A program made the translations under genes and the position numbers. Positions 51,531 to 61,700 of a stretch of DNA of 64,000 bases are shown in pieces. Origin of the DNA: Phallusia mammillata. Taxonomy: Eukaryota > Chordata > Ascidiacea > Phlebobranchia > Ascidiidae. The stretch covers positions 341,724-405,723 of the forward strand of contig QLIY01000015.1 of assembly GCA_003260075.1 (NCBI GenBank), written 5' to 3'. Numbering within the stretch: position 1 is the first letter of the stretch; each line of letters starts with the position of its first letter. The notes below the pieces were generated by a model, which worked only from the letters and a program-made list of their open reading frames with translations, was not told where the DNA came from and did not search any database.

Positions 51531-51620
51531 AGATTCAATGTTTTTTTAACAGTTGACTTTTAATCAAAGTGTGTTAACACAACAACATAAAATGACAATT
51601 TAAACAAAGTTCAATTGTTT

Positions 51621-51628
51621 ATTTTCAG
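51621..51628 (+). promoter_or_regulatory. Candidate leader/intron acceptor upstream of MRPS16
   Basis: TTTATTTTCAG ends at 51628, 21 bases before the MRPS16 start codon. No upstream donor is needed if a spliced leader is used, as in tunicates. A cis-spliced 5' UTR intron is the alternative. Confidence 0.4.
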
Positions 51629-51649
51629 CAATGTGATTTATTTTACACA

Positions 51650-52815
51650 ATGGTTAGACTTTCTTGGTTGTTACTGGAAAGGGTGAGAAACTTTAGAAAA
51701 CTCCAAACTACAAGAGAAAGATTGGTTGCCAGAAACGCAGAGTGCTTATTTGCTGGGAATGAGAACATTCAAGTTTATTCAAAATTGGATGGAGTACCTC
51801 GCTTAAAAAATCAGTACGCTATTCGATTAGCCAAACATGGCTGTCCCAATCGGCCGTTTTATCACATCGTTCTTGCAAAGACATATGATGACAGAGACAC
51901 TGAAGTAAGTTGTATTTGTGCTGTTTTTTGTTGTTATTTTAATATACTTTTAAACTGACTAATTATTAACTTTTATGGGGGAAAAACGGGAAAGAGCAGT
52001 ATGTAGTTAACTGGATTTATCAGTATATTTTAAATTAACTGATGCTTCTATTTTTCCATGTTTCATGTAGATTTGGCATGGATACATTAATCTTGTTTTC
52101 ACAGTAAACATAACAAAAAAACTTAGAACAGAAATGTATTAGGTTTTGTAGAAAGGAACAAACAAACAATAAACAAATAAGGAAACAAATGCAATCAAAT
52201 CAAAGCTTACTATTATTTGTTCATTGTGTCTATTATTGTAAAATAACATGTGTTGCCTACAATACAGAATAGGGGGAAAAGAAAATGGCATCAGCATCAT
52301 ACATAAATTCCAATTTTTGGTATCCCCCCCCCCTGGTGGCTGTTGCGGTGAAATACTATGCGGCCCGATAAGATTAGGAACGTTTGAATGCGGCCCTTGC
52401 ACTGAAAAGTTTGCCCACCCCTGGTGTAGGGTGATGTTTTAAAGAGCACAGCACACATCTGAAGAACTATTGTTGATGTTTTTTTTTAATAAGTTTATGA
52501 AAGATGTTGCATGAAAATCTTTTTTTATGACCACAGATTGAGCAACTTGGAACTTATGATCCCATGCCAAACATAAACAATGAAAAACTCTGCGCTCTGA
52601 ATTTCGAAAGAATAAAATATCACATTGCACTTGGAGCATATCTTACAAGACCTATTCGACGCCTCCTTGGACTTAGTGGTTTCTTGCCGTTAGACCCAAC
52701 TTTACTCATTTTTGCTGAGAACTTAAGAAGAAGAAAAGCAATTGAACAAAAAATAAAGAGTAAGGAATCAGAGGATTCTGAAAAAAAAACAGAAACTGAA
52801 AAGGAAGTAGATTGA
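51650..52815 (+). CDS. MRPS16: Mitochondrial small ribosomal subunit protein bS16m
   Basis: Exons 51650-51904 and 52537-52815, joined in phase 0 at GAA|gtaagt and ccacag|ATT, give 177 residues. The S16 core is clear: YAIRLAKHGCPNRPFYHIVL, then EQLGTYDPMPN, KLCALNFERIKYHI, LTRPIRRLLGLSGFLPLDP. It is an RNA-binding component of the 28S mitoribosomal subunit. The stretch before IRL is about 57 residues, some 40 longer than in mammals. It begins MVRLSWLLLERVRNF and may be a cleaved targeting sequence. The C terminus is a charged tail rich in K and E. The intron contains a hAT end. The terminal codons and 3' UTR are present twice (52786-53106) through an allelic seam. A polyadenylation signal AATAAA lies at 53263-53268. 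Confidence 0.93.
52334..52423 (-). mobile_element. hAT terminus in the MRPS16 intron
   Basis: On the minus strand it starts CAGGGGTGGGCAAACTTTTC and continues GTGCAAGGGCCGCATTC, the usual opening of one hAT MITE group. The other end is cut off by the C run at 52324-52333. Confidence 0.7.
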
Positions 52816-53106
52816 CCTAAAGTATAAACAAGACGTTTTTTAATACAAGCATCACACCAATGTATACTGCACATGTTTCTGTAGTGCTTTATGTATTTGG
52901 TTGCATCATTTTTACAAAATATTGTCCAACCATTGGCTCTGCCCCCCCCCCAAACAGAAACTGAAAAGGAAGTAGATTGACCTAAAGTATAAACAAGACA
53001 TTTTTAATACAAGCATCACACCAATGTATACTGCATATGTTTCTGTAGTGCTTTATGAAATTGGTTGCATTATTTTTTACAAAATATTGTCCAACCATTG
53101 GCTGTG
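52786..53106 (+). repeat. Allelic overlap of the MRPS16 3' end
   Basis: AACAGAAACTGAAAAGGAAG through CAACCATTGGCT occurs before and after the 10-C run at 52942-52951, with a few substitutions and small indels. The second copy continues into unique 3' sequence. Confidence 0.8.
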
Positions 53107-53394
53107 CTGTTAACTGCCTTTAGTTTTAATATCATTTAAATACATTTAAAACAAATAATATAACTTTTATTGAACTAAACTATACATTGAGTGCTGATGT
53201 AATGTGGCTAACAAACCTGAAGGTGTGCAAAATTTTGAAGACAATGTGTCCGTTTTTGATGCAATAAATATGTTACGATGTGGAATTGGTATTTTGACTT
53301 ATTCAGCAGTTATGATTAAAAAATAAAAATGTTAGAGTATATACCAGTTAAACTGTAATATTATATTTTTGGGGCTCTATTACACCCCCCCCCC

Positions 53395-53529
53395 TTGGAA
53401 TAGTTTGAACCGTTGTGAATGAAACGTCACATTTTTCAACGTGAAAGGGGAATTCCCATAGCGTGTGTAAAATTTTGGAAAGATACTGCAGTGTGCACTG
53501 TGCAGTCTGTCTACTTGTCCGTTGATTGT
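53395..53529 (+). repeat. Stray allelic contig of the ALG11 5' flank
   Basis: This 135-base island between two 10-C runs (53385-53394 and 53530-53539) matches 53603-53740, including TTTGAACCGTTGTGAATGAA and GCAGTCTGTCTACTTGTCCG. It looks like a short alternative-allele contig that the scaffolder inserted rather than merged. Confidence 0.75.
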
Positions 53530-53737
53530 CCCCCCCCCCTTGTAAACAGTTCAATACACAAATTGTACCATAGATAACTTATCAGTTAATTAATTTTTAT
53601 CGTTGGAATAGTTTGAACCGTTGTGAATGAAACGTCACATTTTTCAACGTCAAAGGGGAATTCCCTATATTAGCGTGTGTAAAATTTTAGAAAGGTACTG
53701 CAGTGTGCACTGTGCAGTCTGTCTACTTGTCCGTTAA

Positions 53738-53872
53738 TTGGTACATTTTATCAACAAGATGATACTTGTAGCACTGGTTTATTTGTTGGTTGGGTTTCTG
53801 GGCGTTTTGCTTCTTTTAAAACTCGGTATATTGTTGAGACGAAGCAGTTTGAAAAAGGCTTACACAAACGGT

Positions 53873-53934
<62 letters not shown>

Positions 53935-54691
53935 TGGCGGGGGCGGGGAGAGGGTCTTGTGGTGTGCAGTGCGTTCCATACAGCAAAGGTAAAAAGTATT
54001 GTTAAAAATGTTTAAATTTTGTTTTTTACGTTGAAAACCTGCTGTACATTATTAATCATTTTACGCCAGGCCTATAATTATAATATATTGAAGCCGTTAT
54101 ACCGAATTAACCAGTCATCAAACATTCCTACACATGTCAAGGCATGAATAGAAAAATCTAGCCTGTGGTGGAATTCAAGCCCGCAATATGAACCTTTACT
54201 ATGATTTGTGTGCCGCTGGTCTGTATCCCTCAGGGCATCCCAGTATTGAATTTATCTAACTGGCAGATTGTTCATCTTTACTGCTTGATTATTGTTTATA
54301 GTTTTTTACATAGTTATAAATCTACATAGTTATAAACAAATCTCAGTACGCCAGGCCCATTAAAGGTGCCATACTGAATCAGCCAGTAACCAAGCATTCA
54401 CCATCATATGGCAAAGCATGGGCTAGAAAAATCTAGACTGCGATGGGATTCGAACCCACCACAGGAGGTTTCCTGGGACTTGCAGTCTACCAACTGAGCT
54501 ACGTAGGTTCAGTGGAGAATCCGCTGAAAGTTGAATCACACTGAGTGCACAGTGATCACTGGTCTGCATAGACGCTTCAGGGCTGATCCCAGTTCATATT
54601 AGTTCTAAATAAATTTCACTTTTATATGGAAGTTTTAACAGCATGAATGTTATACAAATTGAATTTAGTCTTTTGTTTACATATTTCGCAG

Positions 54692-54782
<91 letters not shown>

Positions 54783-57700
54783 ATTATCAAAAAAGCAAAG
54801 AAAACGTTCAACATCTCACTGTTGAAAACTGTTGAATTTGTTTTCCTTCACAAACGAGGTTGGGTGGAGGCAAAGCGATATCCAGTATTTACTTTGCTTG
54901 GCCAAAGTTTGGGTTCAATCATTCTTGGCTTAGAAGCATTATTTAAGTTCCCACCGGATGTGTATTTGGACACAATGGGGTAAGACACTAGAAATTATAT
55001 ATAAATATAAATAATGTACATACTATGTATCAGAGTTGTAAACTGGGCTTTGGTTTTCGGATGGGGCTTTGGTTTTTTTAACAAACATACTTGATTCGGG
55101 CCTGACTTTTTATAAATATGAATTACCTAAGTTGCTGGGTAGAACATGAATGTTCTTGTTTGGCCTCAGCCATTATTCATTGTGTATGTCTTTCATTGTA
55201 GACTATTCTTTTAAATGTTTGGGCCTAAACACGCTTCTAAAACACAATTCAGCTTTACGAATCCCCCCCCCCTGGATACAATGGGGTAAGACACTAGAAA
55301 TTATAAATTTAAAGAGTGTACATACTATGTATCAGAGTTGGGATGTGTTTTTGGGTCAGGGCTTTTTTTAACAAACATACTTGATTCAGGCCTGACTCTG
55401 TAAAAGTATGAATTACTTAAGTAGTTAGTTGCTGGGTAGAACCTAATGCCCAACAGCCCCAAAACGTTCTTGTTTAGGCCATTGTGTATGTCTTCGTTAT
55501 GGTGGACCTTTATTTCAAATGTTTGGGCCTAAACATGCTTCTAAAACACGATTCAGCTTTATGGTTATACTTTTGGGTTCAAATTTTAGGCCCGCTTACC
55601 ATTCTGCTCTGCATTCATTTAACAAAAGTAACTTGTCAAGATCCTACTATGTAGTAACTGGTAGTATTATCTGTATGATTTGTTTCTAGGTATGCATTCA
55701 CGTTTCCTGTGTTCAAGTACTTGGGTGGTTGCAAGATTGGTTGCTATGTGCATTATCCAACTATCAGTACAGACATGCTTGGCATTGTCAAGGACAGGAC
55801 TAATGCCTTTAACAATCGGGCATTGATTGCAAGAAGCAGTATTCTCACTAGTGGAAAACTATTGTATTACAGGTGAGGCTATCTTTACTTTATCATCCAT
55901 ATGGAAATTTATAGTGCTGATTATTGCTTGTTGTAAAACACCATTTAGTCATAACATCAACGTAACGTTCTAGCGCTGTCTTGTATTGCATTTTGTCATT
56001 AGGCCCCAGAACAAAAAATGGTAGTTATAACCCCCCCCCCCACTTACAAGTCTGCTCTACATTTATTTAACAAAACTAATTTGTCAAGATCCTACTATGT
56101 AGTATTATCTGTATACTTTATTTTCTAGGTATGCTTTTACATTTCCAGTATTCAAGTACTTGGGTGGTTGCAAGATTGGTTGCTATGTGCATTATCCAAC
56201 TATAAGTACAGACATGCTTGGCATTGTAAAGGACAGAACTAATGCCTTCAATAATCGAGCTTTAATTGCAAGAAGCAGTATTCTCACTAGTGGAAAACTA
56301 TTGTATTACAGGTGAGGCTATCTTTATCATGTATGTGGAAATTTATAGAGCTGATTATAGCTTGTTGTAAAACACCATTTAGTCATAGCATCAATGTAAC
56401 GTTTTAGGGCTGTCTTGTATTGCATTTTGTCATTAGGCCCCAGAACAAAAAAATGGTAGTTATAACTAAGCCAAACTGATCAATTGACTTTTTGCAGTTC
56501 TGTCACATACTGATTTGTAAACAAATAAAAAGTCTCGATGTAAAACACTGACATCAAAAAGTAATAGGGCTGCTATGAGTAGCATTGGTAGGATAAGGAG
56601 TACATTAAGCTAGTGTGGTAAAGCTGAATTTACCTCATTAGAAATCAATCATGAGTTTAGTTTCAACCTAATTAACCTTGTGTTATTTTTTTGCATCAAG
56701 ATTATTTGCATATATTTATGGAGTTGCTGGTCGTTGTGCAGAAACTATAATGGTAAATTCTTCCTGGACCAATGGTCACATACAGGAGTTGTGGCAAAAA
56801 GATTTATCAACATTTAAAGTTTTTCCACCATGTGACATTGGTGGCTTTCTCGAGTTGTCCATTGAAAGGCAACAACATGAAACACTGCCTAGAAATGTTA
56901 TTCTGTCTATTGCACAATTTCGTCCAGAGAAAAACCATGCACTTCAGGTACTACAATTATGTTTCTTAAATCAGTGTTTTTAGTGCGTGTTTTGAAACAA
57001 GAATTCTGAAATATTGTTTGGTTTGCATTTTCAGGTGAAGGCATTCGATAGGTTCTTGTCAGAGTGTTCAAACCAGGAAAAACAATCCTATAAACTGGTA
57101 ATGGTGGGAGGATGCAGAAATCAAGGAGATAAGGGTATGCTATGAAATGTGTTTTTATGTCTTATTAATGAGCCTTTTGGAATATTATTTTGACAGTCCT
57201 AACGCTTGTTGGTTTTAATTTTGTTGGTGCAAGGTTGCTGCCTTAATGTGTTATGCTCACAATAAAGTTTACCGTTAAATTCACTGTATTGGATCAATGA
57301 TGCTCAAGTATCATGCTCAAGAAAACACAAGTGGTTGAAACAGGATAAGAATCCACAATCTTGCGAACTCAGGGCCATTGTTTTAACCACTTATCCATCT
57401 TGGCCACATTAATATTTGTTGTAAAAAAACTGTTGCTTTACTTGCAGACAGGGTTGAAATTCTCACCAAGTTAGCAGAAGATCTTAACATTTCCCAATTT
57501 GTTGAAATTAAAACCAACATTGATTTTTCGGAGTTGAAGGAGCTGCTCTCTGTAGCAATCATCGGAATTCACACAATGTCTAATGAACATTTTGGAATTG
57601 GTAAGTTTTGTGCATTAAACAAATATTTACGTTATAATATACAAGGTTGTCTATAGGTATTGTTGAGTTTCAAGCAGCTGGAGTTATAGCATTGGCGAAT

Positions 57701-58182
57701 GATTCAGGTGGTCCTAAGATGGATATTGTACAGGTTGGTTTTAATGGAATTTATTCTGTTCCGTTGTAAGTGGTAAAATTACACAGGGCTTAATTTAGAC
57801 ATTTTTGGGTTATGAGAGATGCAAGCTAAATTTCTATGTAGCCTACAAAACATATTTTATTGGATGAAACTACGTTGTTAATCTCCTCTCAACACAAAAT
57901 ATCCTTCAAAGTTTAAATGATATGCTATTACATCATAACATTTTGGGATTTAAAAATATTTTTTTGGACTTTGTTTTACAGGAAAACACTGGATTTCTTG
58001 CTTGTGATGAAGAGTCATATGCTGCAACTATTAGAAACATTTTTTCAATGTCTGAAGACGATAGATCATCCATTGCAGTTACTGCACGAAAATCTTGTGA
58101 TCGATTCAGTGAAGAACACTTTGAAACTGATTTCCTTAACGCCATTGCAATACTATTTGAAAGTAGTGACAAGCACACATAA
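53738..58182 (+). CDS. ALG11: GDP-Man:Man3GlcNAc2-PP-Dol alpha-1,2-mannosyltransferase
   Basis: Exons: 53738-53988, 54692-54979, 55690-55872 (allelic duplicate 56129-56311), 56701-56947, 57035-57134, 57448-57600, 57657-57733, 57982-58182; all phases fit. It adds the fourth and fifth mannoses to the dolichol-linked oligosaccharide on the cytosolic ER face. Seen: N-terminal membrane anchor (8-33), [55 protein letters not shown], the GT4 motifs [25 protein letters not shown], and the donor-site [19 protein letters not shown] and NDSGGPK. Two long C runs remove coding sequence: the HPYCNA region in exon 1 and the stretch before [10 protein letters not shown] in exon 2. The predicted poly-proline is therefore false. 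The next gene starts 595 bases downstream. Confidence 0.95.
53874..53934. other. Long poly-C gap placeholder in ALG11 exon 1 (61 bases)
   Basis: It lies between YTNG and [12 protein letters not shown]11 proteins have about 15 residues there, including the conserved HPYCNA just before GGGGE, which is close to the 61 bases of C. By chance the frame is kept. Confidence 0.9.
54065..54250 (-). repeat. Decayed second copy of the SINE
   Basis: It shares CGCCAGGCC, ATACCGAATTAACCAGT, AGAAAAATCTAG and a degenerate B-box region (TGGAATTCAAGCCCG) with 54345-54600. The A box is no longer recognisable. Confidence 0.6.
54345..54600 (-). repeat. tRNA-derived SINE in ALG11 intron 1
   Basis: On the minus strand an A box TAGCTCAGTTGG (54491-54502) and a B box GGTTCGAATCC (54446-54456) are spaced as in a tRNA. 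The T arm pairs (GTGGG/CCCAT), but the acceptor stem does not and the D stem is poor, so it is not a working tRNA. A body containing GATTTTTCTAGCC and GCCAGGCC follows. A second, more decayed copy of the body lies at about 54065-54250. Confidence 0.75.
54694..54780. other. Long poly-C gap placeholder in ALG11 exon 2 (87 bases)
   Basis: The acceptor at 54691 and two exon bases survive. The code resumes at [14 protein letters not shown]. The family's YPEA.YVVYTGD segment, about 20 residues, is missing. Confidence 0.9.
55031..55611. mobile_element. hAT-like element of the CAGAGTTGTAA family in ALG11 intron 2
   Basis: The left end CAGAGTTGTAAACTGGGC matches the 57-bp MITE at 11032. The right end is GGCCCGCTTACCATTCTGCT plus CTG. 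The body has ACATACTTGATTCGGGCCTG. An allelic seam (55263-55272) inside it duplicates about 290 bases. No target duplication was found. Confidence 0.5.
55690..56311 (+). repeat. ALG11: ALG11 exon 3 present twice (alleles or tandem exons)
   Basis: Exon copies 55690-55872 and 56129-56311 are both 183 nt with intact splice sites and encode identical residues. They differ at 13 sites, all silent (for example GCA/GCT, CCT/CCA, AGG/AGA). Flanking introns are duplicated too, with a 10-C seam (56031-56041) between. Two alleles explain this best. Because 183 is divisible by three, splicing both would still be in frame. Confidence 0.8.
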
Positions 58183-58559
58183 TATTTTGTTTGCTTATCA
58201 ACTCTTTGCGTTATATTGTATGCAATTTGCCTAGATGGCTTTAGATTTACATATGTTTTGTTGTATGTGGGGGAATTATCCCATTTAGACAGATATTAAC
58301 AAGCTTGTCAAAATTGTGGTTTAACATAAATTTCTGAATAGGAAATATTTGCACATATTTTGTTTCAAATACTTTACTACATATAAATTTTGCTTTTCAC
58401 CACATTTAAAACGTATGGTCAATTAGCCATGCCTAATCATTCAATTTATCCTAATTTTTTTAAATGTCTTTGTACACAATGTACCAGAAACAAAATCAAA
58501 AAGTATTTGTTGGTTCTCTTTGTTTCCACTTCTTGACGTGTTCCAGCAATTTTGGTTAC

Positions 58560-58565
58560 AATAAA
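58560..58565 (+). terminator. Polyadenylation signal candidate after ALG11
   Basis: AATAAA, 378 bases after the ALG11 stop and about 210 bases before the BRCA1 start codon. No other hexamer stands out more. Confidence 0.4.
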
Positions 58566-58642
58566 AATATATTTTCTTACCTCCCCAACACTTAAAAATA
58601 TTTGTACTGCAGTGGTTTGGATTTACCGAATACCTGGTTTGT

Positions 58643-58674
58643 GCGGGAAATATAACAACGCATTGCGCGAAAAA
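58643..58674 (+). promoter_or_regulatory. Paired E2F-type sites upstream of BRCA1
   Basis: GCGGGAAA (58643-58650) and GCGCGAAAAA (58665-58674) both fit the E2F consensus TTTSSCGC on the minus strand. They lie 104-135 bases before the start codon. Vertebrate BRCA1 is E2F-regulated and S-phase induced, so the sites make sense. Function here is inferred. Confidence 0.5.
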
Positions 58675-58777
58675 GTGATTGTTTAGTTACTGAATTTTTT
58701 TGGATTGTTTACATCTGAAGTTACAGAGAAAGATTGTTTTATTGTGGAAAAACGAGATTTCCAGAAACTTGCAAAAA

Positions 58778-61700
58778 ATGTCTGATCAGTCTGAAACCAT
58801 TTCATCGTGTTTTCAAGCTCTGCAGAAGTCAGTTGAATGCGCTATTTGTTTGGACATTCTGAATGACCCAATTATTACAAGGTAAGATTTTTTAGCTTTC
58901 CCCCCCCCCTCAAGCTCTGCAGAAGTCAGTTGAATGCGCTATTTGTTTGGACATTCTAAATGACCCAATTATTACAAGGTAAGTTTTTTTTAGCTTGATG
59001 TAAAATGTAAGTCATGGCTGGAAAACTTGGCTACGAAATTTTCCGTAAAAAATTGAAACACTCGTACGCAAAACTACTTGAAATTTTGCATGAAGTTATT
59101 TTTACATTTATGTTGTCAATTGCACTGACACTGACTGCAGTATTGCACAATGCACTATAATTGCCCCCCCCCCGAAATTTTGCATGAAGTTATTTTTACA
59201 TTTATGTTGTCAATTGCACTGCAGTGTTGCACAATGCACTACAAACAAAAATAGGTTTTTCATGAAATGTAGTTCTACACTTGATCGTTGCATAATATTA
59301 CTCACTCAGATAATCCACATTGCAACTGTAAGATTTATACAAATTGTTTTACATACTGATACCCCAAAGTGGTAAGCCGGTAACTAAAGGAAGTACCGCG
59401 TTTTTTCACACTTTTTATGGTTTATTAAATTACTTTTGATCTTTTACATTTGCAGATGTCAGCATCACTTTTGTTCAATTTGTATTCAAAAAGCAATGAA
59501 GGGGCTGAGTAGTTTTCCATGTCCATTGTGCAAAATTGCCATTACGAACAGGTAAATAGTGATGTGCAATTTGTGTTCTGTGTTTTAGTTAGTTAATTTT
59601 CTCTGCTTTGCTTTTATAGAATAATTCTTAAAAATGCTTTAATTTAAAGTTTTTATTTTACTTTTAGAAGTCTTAGGCCGGATCCCCCCCCCCTACGAAC
59701 AGGTAAATAGTGATGTGCAATTTGTGTTCTGTGTTTTAGTTTTGATAATTTTCTCTGCTTTGCTTTTATAGTATAATTCTTAAAAATGCTTTAATTTAAA
59801 GTTTTTATTTTACATTTTAGAAGTCTTAGGCCGGACGCAGCTCTGTCTAAGATGGTCGTTGGGATTAAAGACTTGATATCTGCTGGAAATGAAGAAATAA
59901 TTGGTAGACACACATTATTGATTTTTTTAATTAGAAAAACTAAAACGATTTTTTTTAGGAACTGAAGCAGCCCTGCATGTATTTTCGACAACCAAGAAGC
60001 ACACTCAAGAAAACAACAGCAGTTCATCTACGAAAAACAAACGACCAGGTTTCAGAAGTTTGTTTCCGACTCCAAAACATGTGAAGCAGAAGTCTAGCAC
60101 AAAAGGTCATGTTGAAGCTAGTGCAGAAAAATCAACAAAGCCAGCAGATTTACTGGACATAGTGGACAATATGAGCAAAAATGCAATGCTCAAAACGCCT
60201 CCTTTCGGTGGATCTAGTACTTCTACAGATTCCAGAAATATTCCAAGTGTGTGTCTCAAAAAAACAAAAGCTGACAAGAATGAAGCTGAAGAAAGCAAAG
60301 ATGGCGATAAAAACCCAAGTGAAGATCCATTTCATTTCCCAATCACACAAACCCAACCAACTACAGAAACGAAACCAAGTCCCCCCCCCCCTACAGATTC
60401 CAGAAATATTCCAAGTGTGTGTCTCAAAAAAACAAAAGTTGACAAGAATGAAGCTGAAGAAAGCAAATATGGCGATAAAAACCCAAGTGAAGATCCATTT
60501 CATTTTCCAATCACACAAACCCAACCAACTACAGAAACGAAACCAAGCAAAAAGAAACCTAAAAAGAGCTCTTCTTCGAAAAAAGGTCAGCAAGAAGTAC
60601 GGAAATCTAAAAGGTTGCAAAAACCAAATGCAAACGATCCAATTAACAAAAGTCCTGTGGACCATAAGATGATTGAAGATATTCAACAAACTGAACAACA
60701 CTCTCTAACAGTGGAACCAGTTAACGCCAATAAAGATACTACAACTCGTAAAAACAGGATTTCTTCAACGTCCAAATCCAAGCAAAAAACTTTAAGTCGA
60801 AAAACACCTAAAAAGCGTCTTTCTGAAGAAAACATTAAAAGAGACTCTACTAAGACTGATCAAAAAAGTGATGAGGCAGCTAAGAAAGTTCATAGCCCAG
60901 TTAAGGATTTGAAAAATGATGCATCATGCAAAGAACAGTTAGAAAGTCCCATTAATCAACTCAATACCAATAAGGATGAGGAAAGTGATAATGCAATAAT
61001 TAAAGGTAAGTAGTGCAAAGTACGTACGAAAAACAGCAAACCCTAATTGTGTACTTCAAATTTTGCAACATGTGAAGTTATGAACTAATATGGCTTTCAC
61101 TTAGTCTGGCAACATTTTCTGCCCCCCCCCCCTTCATAGCCCAGTTAAGGATTTGAAAAATGATGCATCATGCAAAGAACGGTTAGAAAGTCCCATTAAT
61201 CAACTCAATACCAATAAAGATGAGGAAAGTGATAATGCAATAATCAAAGGTACAAAAAACAGTGAACCCTAATTGTTTACTTCAAATTTTGCAACATGTG
61301 AACAAATATGGCTGTCACTTAGTTTGGCAACATTTTATGCATACTGTAGGTTTGTACTGATGATTTAAGTAATAATCTGAAAACAGACAAAATTGGACGC
61401 AAGTGATGTTATATCATAAACTCAACACTCCCGAAATGACAGGTTTTAATTTATATTAAACAGCATCAGAAAATAACCTTGTATATCTGTTGAGTGCATG
61501 TCAAACCCCTGACCTTTTTAATTCCCCCCCCCCATACTGTAGGTTTGTGCTGATGATTTAAGTAATAATCTGAAAACATACAAAATTGGACGCAAGTGGT
61601 GTTATATCATAAACTCAACTCTCCCGAAATGACAGGTTTTAATTTATATTAAACAGCATCAGAAAATCAACTTGTAAATCAGTGGACACACATGTCAATG

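Noticed and set aside
54436-54515. tRNA gene on the minus strand
   Set aside because: A and B boxes are present but the acceptor stem does not pair and a decayed second copy of the attached body exists, so it is a SINE.
60150-60701. 183-residue minus-strand ORF rich in F and W
   Set aside because: It is the antisense of the lysine-rich BRCA1 exon 4.
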